Source: Flagellimonas sp947499585
GTDB lineage: Bacteria > Bacteroidota > Bacteroidia > Flavobacteriales > Flavobacteriaceae
Assembly (NCBI RefSeq): GCF_044596045.1
Contig: NZ_CP138995.1
Span: 2,976,001-3,040,000, forward strand
DNA length: 64,000 nt
Reading direction: 5' to 3'
Part shown: piece by piece, positions 61,833 through 64,000 of the stretch
Layout of the letters: each line of letters starts with the position of its first letter
Position numbering within the stretch: position 1 is the stretch's first letter
Program-made: the position numbers and the translations under genes
The notes under the pieces: generated by a model
Told to the model about the DNA's origin: nothing
Seen by the model: the letters and a program-made list of their open reading frames with translations, nothing else
Databases searched by the model: none

Positions 61833-62657
61833 ATGCAAAAAAAACAATTGATAAGTAGGGATATAGAAATCTTTTACAATAAGGCTTCAGAAGAAACCAG
61901 ACTGGACAAAGGAATGGGAATATTCGAGTTCGAAAGGATTAAAATGCTAATTGATAAATATTTACCATTTCAATCGGCTAAAATAATAGATGTGGGTGGT
62001 GGTACTGGTAAATATGCCGAGTGGCTCTCCCAAAAAGGTCATTCGGTTTTTCTGGTGGATCCTGTTCCTAAACATATTGACCAAGCCATGGCAAGAGCCA
62101 ATAAATTGAAAAACAAGTTTAGTGCTCATCTAGGAGAAGCGAGAGCGCTAAGTTTTCCTAATAATTTTGCCGATGTTGTGATTTTACACGGCCCTCTTTA
62201 CCATTTACAAAGCAAACGTGATAGAGAAAAAGCCATCAAAGAAGCCAAAAGAGTTACGAAATCGAGAGGTGTTATTTTAGGGTTTTCAATTAATTATACA
62301 GCATCAACCCTAGTTGGTCTGTTGCAGGGGTTAATTCACAAAAAAACGTTTTTTGAAATGTGCAAAGAAGAGCTTACGACCGGGGTACATAATCCTCCAA
62401 ATGATTTTCCATGGCTTCTTGCCGAAGCCTATTACCATAAACCTGAAGAACTAAAAGAAGAATTTCAAGGACAGGATTTGATTTATTTAAACACCTATGC
62501 CATTGAAGGTATTGCTTGGTTAGATAAGAATTATTTCATAAGTATATCGAATGAAAGGACTAAAAAAACACTAATGGATTTGATAGACATTACTGAGAAT
62601 GACACTAATCTCCTAGCCTTTAGCCCGCATATGATGATAGCCTCAAAAAAGCAGTAA
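61833..62657 (+). CDS. Class I SAM-dependent methyltransferase
   Basis: I choose the ATG at 61833 (MQKKQLISRDIEIFYN), giving 274 residues; an in-frame GTG at 61809 would add eight residues. The SAM motif IIDVGGGTGKYAEWL is near residue 50, followed by the acidic FLVDPVPKH and a post-I region with FADVVILHGPLYHL. It is a UbiE/COQ5-like fold. A Lys/Arg-rich SKRDREKAIKEAKRV helix follows. Substrate unknown; no biosynthetic neighbours suggest one. It is well terminated by the hairpin at 62671-62717. Confidence 0.88.
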   Translation: MQKKQLISRDIEIFYNKASEETRLDKGMGIFEFERIKMLIDKYLPFQSAKIIDVGGGTGKYAEWLSQKGHSVFLVDPVPKHIDQAMARANKLKNKFSAHLGEARALSFPNNFADVVILHGPLYHLQSKRDREKAIKEAKRVTKSRGVILGFSINYTASTLVGLLQGLIHKKTFFEMCKEELTTGVHNPPNDFPWLLAEAYYHKPEELKEEFQGQDLIYLNTYAIEGIAWLDKNYFISISNERTKKTLMDLIDITENDTNLLAFSPHMMIASKKQ

Positions 62658-62670
62658 GTAGTATATCTAT

Positions 62671-62717
62671 AAAAGCAATAGTGGTCCAAAATTAATCTTG
62701 GCCATTATTGCTTTTTT
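62671..62717 (+). terminator. Intrinsic terminator of the methyltransferase gene
   Basis: AAAAGCAATA and TATTGCTTTT form a 10-bp stem, extended by TGG/CCA and CCAA/TTGG after a mismatch and a one-base bulge, with a small loop and a run of T after the stem (62712-62717). It starts 14 bp after the stop codon. Confidence 0.85.
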
Positions 62718-62825
62718 CTAATTTATACTAGATTAAGATGGACTTAAGTTGAAATTGATTTTTATCATTTTCTAAACAAAAGTGAGAGTATATTTTAGCT
62801 GTCTACTTCCTCAAATTTAAAAATC

Positions 62826-63635
62826 GTGGATTGGTCGAAATCAAAAATAAGAACGACGGTTTTAGCATATATCTACTTGCTGGCCGTAACAATTCAAAGC
62901 TGTACTATGGTAAACGTATCTGTTAGCAACAAAAGAAATCCTGCTCTCCAAACTTTGGAATTTGGTAAAAACCTGAAGGTTACCACTTGGGGAGCCATAA
63001 AGGTGAACAAAGCCGACTTTTTTCCTTCTAGTTTTCAAATCCTATCTAAAGGAATTGTACTATATATAGATCCTGTAGAAACGGACATTTCGGAAAAGGC
63101 CGATTATATATTCATTACTCATGGGCATCCCGATCATTTTTCTATAAAAACGATTGAGAAAATCGTTAAACCAGAAACTATTATCATATGCCCTAAAAGT
63201 GTTTCAAAAAAACTATTAAAAAAAGATTACAACATAAAGGAGGTGGGGCCAGGACAACTTGTTGACTTGGCTGGCATCCAATGTAAATCAGTGCATGCGT
63301 ATAATACCAAAAACGTTTTTCTATGGATAAAAGCGCACCCCAAATCAAAAAAAAATGTAGGTTACGTCTTAACACTTACGGATAATACCAGAATTTACCA
63401 TACAGGAGATACAGACTATATTCCTGAAATGGAAAATATCAATGATATTGATATTGTTATGGTACCAATTGGAGGAGACAACTTGACCATGAACATTGAT
63501 GAGGCAGCAAAAATGGTGAACAGAATAAGACCACAAATTGCTATACCCATGCATTATGAGCTTAAAAACAAAGCAATTTTATCGCAATTCCGCAACTTGG
63601 TAAATGAAGAGGTAAAAGTAAAATCCTTGGAATAG
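62826..63635 (+). CDS. UlaG-like metallo-beta-lactamase-fold lipoprotein
   Basis: A 269-residue protein starting at GTG (62826). It has a lipobox QSC with Cys26 after a hydrophobic segment, then a metallo-beta-lactamase fold of the UlaG/YfbD type: TWGAIKVNKADFFPSSF, the zinc motif THGHPDH (His99, His101, Asp103, His104), YHTGDTDYIPEM with the bridging Asp, and the final IAIPMHYELK. UlaG-like enzymes hydrolyse lactones or phosphodiesters; the surface-lipoprotein form is unusual for this group and its substrate is unknown. It follows the terminator of the previous gene. Confidence 0.87.
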   Translation: MDWSKSKIRTTVLAYIYLLAVTIQSCTMVNVSVSNKRNPALQTLEFGKNLKVTTWGAIKVNKADFFPSSFQILSKGIVLYIDPVETDISEKADYIFITHGHPDHFSIKTIEKIVKPETIIICPKSVSKKLLKKDYNIKEVGPGQLVDLAGIQCKSVHAYNTKNVFLWIKAHPKSKKNVGYVLTLTDNTRIYHTGDTDYIPEMENINDIDIVMVPIGGDNLTMNIDEAAKMVNRIRPQIAIPMHYELKNKAILSQFRNLVNEEVKVKSLE

Positions 63636-63709
63636 ATTTAGTTTAATCCACCTAAACTAGCTATTTAACAGGCAGTAATATGAAATATTCTTTAGAATTA
63701 TTCAGCCTG

Positions 63710-63838
63710 TTAACTTTTCATAGGGTTCTCATTTGCAACTTTGATTGCTTGATATCCTACCGTTGCCAAGGCAACCAACATTGTTCCCATACCGCTCATT
63801 ACAAAAACAGACCAAGAAATATTAATACGGTACGCATA
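63710..63838 (-). pseudogene. C-terminal remnant of an FtsX-type ABC transporter permease
   Basis: A 42-codon open stretch on the minus strand ends with TAA at 63710-63712 and is preceded by in-frame stops. It reads YAYRINISWSVFVMSG... to ...VGYQAIKVANENPMKS, matching from memory the last helix and tail of MacB/FtsX-like permeases of Bacteroidota (FAYRIDISWW...TVSYQAIKAALANPVKS). The rest of the gene is missing, so it looks like a decayed relic rather than a gene cut by the window. Confidence 0.65.
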
Positions 63839-63936
63839 TTATCATAAACTTTCCAAGGTTTGATGAAAAGCGAACTTTAAAAACATTATGTGGTCGTTTC
63901 CTTTTTTCTCATAATGTTATATTTTTATTATTAATC

Positions 63937-63995
63937 AATAGTAATACTATTATTATTCAATAGTTTAACTATTAATTATGAATAGTAATAGTATT
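63937..63995. repeat. Three direct repeats at 22-bp spacing, each a near-palindrome
   Basis: AATAGTAATACTATT (63937-63951), AATAGTTTAACTATT (63959-63973) and AATAGTAATAGTATT (63981-63995) begin exactly 22 bp apart, about two helical turns. Each has AATAGT and a reverse-complement-like TATT end; the first two are 6-bp inverted repeats about a 3-base centre. They look like multiple binding sites for a dimeric regulator, or iterons. The gene they might serve lies beyond the right edge. Confidence 0.6.
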
Positions 63996-64000
63996 AATCT

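Noticed and set aside
1..64000. tRNA, rRNA or riboswitch genes
   Set aside because: I looked for T-loop motifs and known riboswitch cores while reading both strands and saw none; a covariance-model search would be decisive.

Overview
The window looks like a chromosome segment of a marine or environmental member of the Flavobacteriaceae (Bacteroidota). The evidence is low G+C, promoters of the TTTG-N19-TAnnTTTG type instead of sigma70 boxes, a type IX secretion type B cassette (gliding-motility C-terminal domain plus PorP/SprF), bacillithiol synthase BshA, DUF5916, DUF4159 and DUF4199 proteins, and many small lipoproteins. No tRNA, rRNA, CRISPR array, prophage or insertion sequence was seen. 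Several genes appear to use TTG or GTG starts.

Layout. 1-6.1 kb (minus) is the end of a surface-polysaccharide locus: two tandem FemAB/GNAT-like acyltransferases (one cut by the window edge), an SGNH hydrolase, an MBOAT O-acyltransferase and a carbamoyltransferase. 6.1-17.8 kb (minus) holds an OmpA protein, a small lipoprotein, BshA, a GH3/beta-lactamase-fold fusion, a LamG protein, a two-gene Fe-S oxidoreductase, an MCE protein and a peptidoglycan amidase. 17.9-34.5 kb is core: LptD-like protein, RidA, an N-acetylglucosamine-kinase-like protein, GapA and PfkA, TamB-like protein, TsaD, TfoX-like protein, RsmE, DUF1223, DUF4159, an AI-2E-family permease and a THUMP-like methyltransferase.

34.5-40.6 kb (minus) is a secretion cassette: a stand-alone degenerate DUF4347 protein, a 1509-residue multidomain surface protein with nine exact 105-bp periods of calcium-binding repeats, and PorP/SprF, closed by a hairpin shared with the opposing gene. 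40.8-43.6 kb carries a Crp/Fnr regulator, a VanX-like D-Ala-D-Ala dipeptidase lipoprotein, an esterase lipoprotein and a 5'-nucleotidase. 43.7-50.3 kb is a compact xylose operon (xylB, xylA, Na+/sugar symporter, GH26 enzyme resembling beta-1,3-xylanases, LacI regulator), facing a DUF5916 protein across an intergenic region with a 20-bp perfect palindrome.

52.8-64 kb is accessory: two AraC regulators, two NTF2-like secreted proteins, a CPBP-family membrane protein, a DUF4199 protein, a C45 acyltransferase, a PD40 protein, a DUF5018/LRR lipoprotein, a methyltransferase and an UlaG-like lipoprotein. The right edge has the decayed tail of an FtsX-type ABC permease and three direct repeats at 22-bp spacing.

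The strongest leads are the DUF4347/adhesin/PorP cassette, a GATTTYCGAAATCAA motif at both promoter regions flanking an AraC gene, the xylose/GH26 operon with its palindrome, and the 22-bp-spaced repeats. I found no clear case of a wholly new system.
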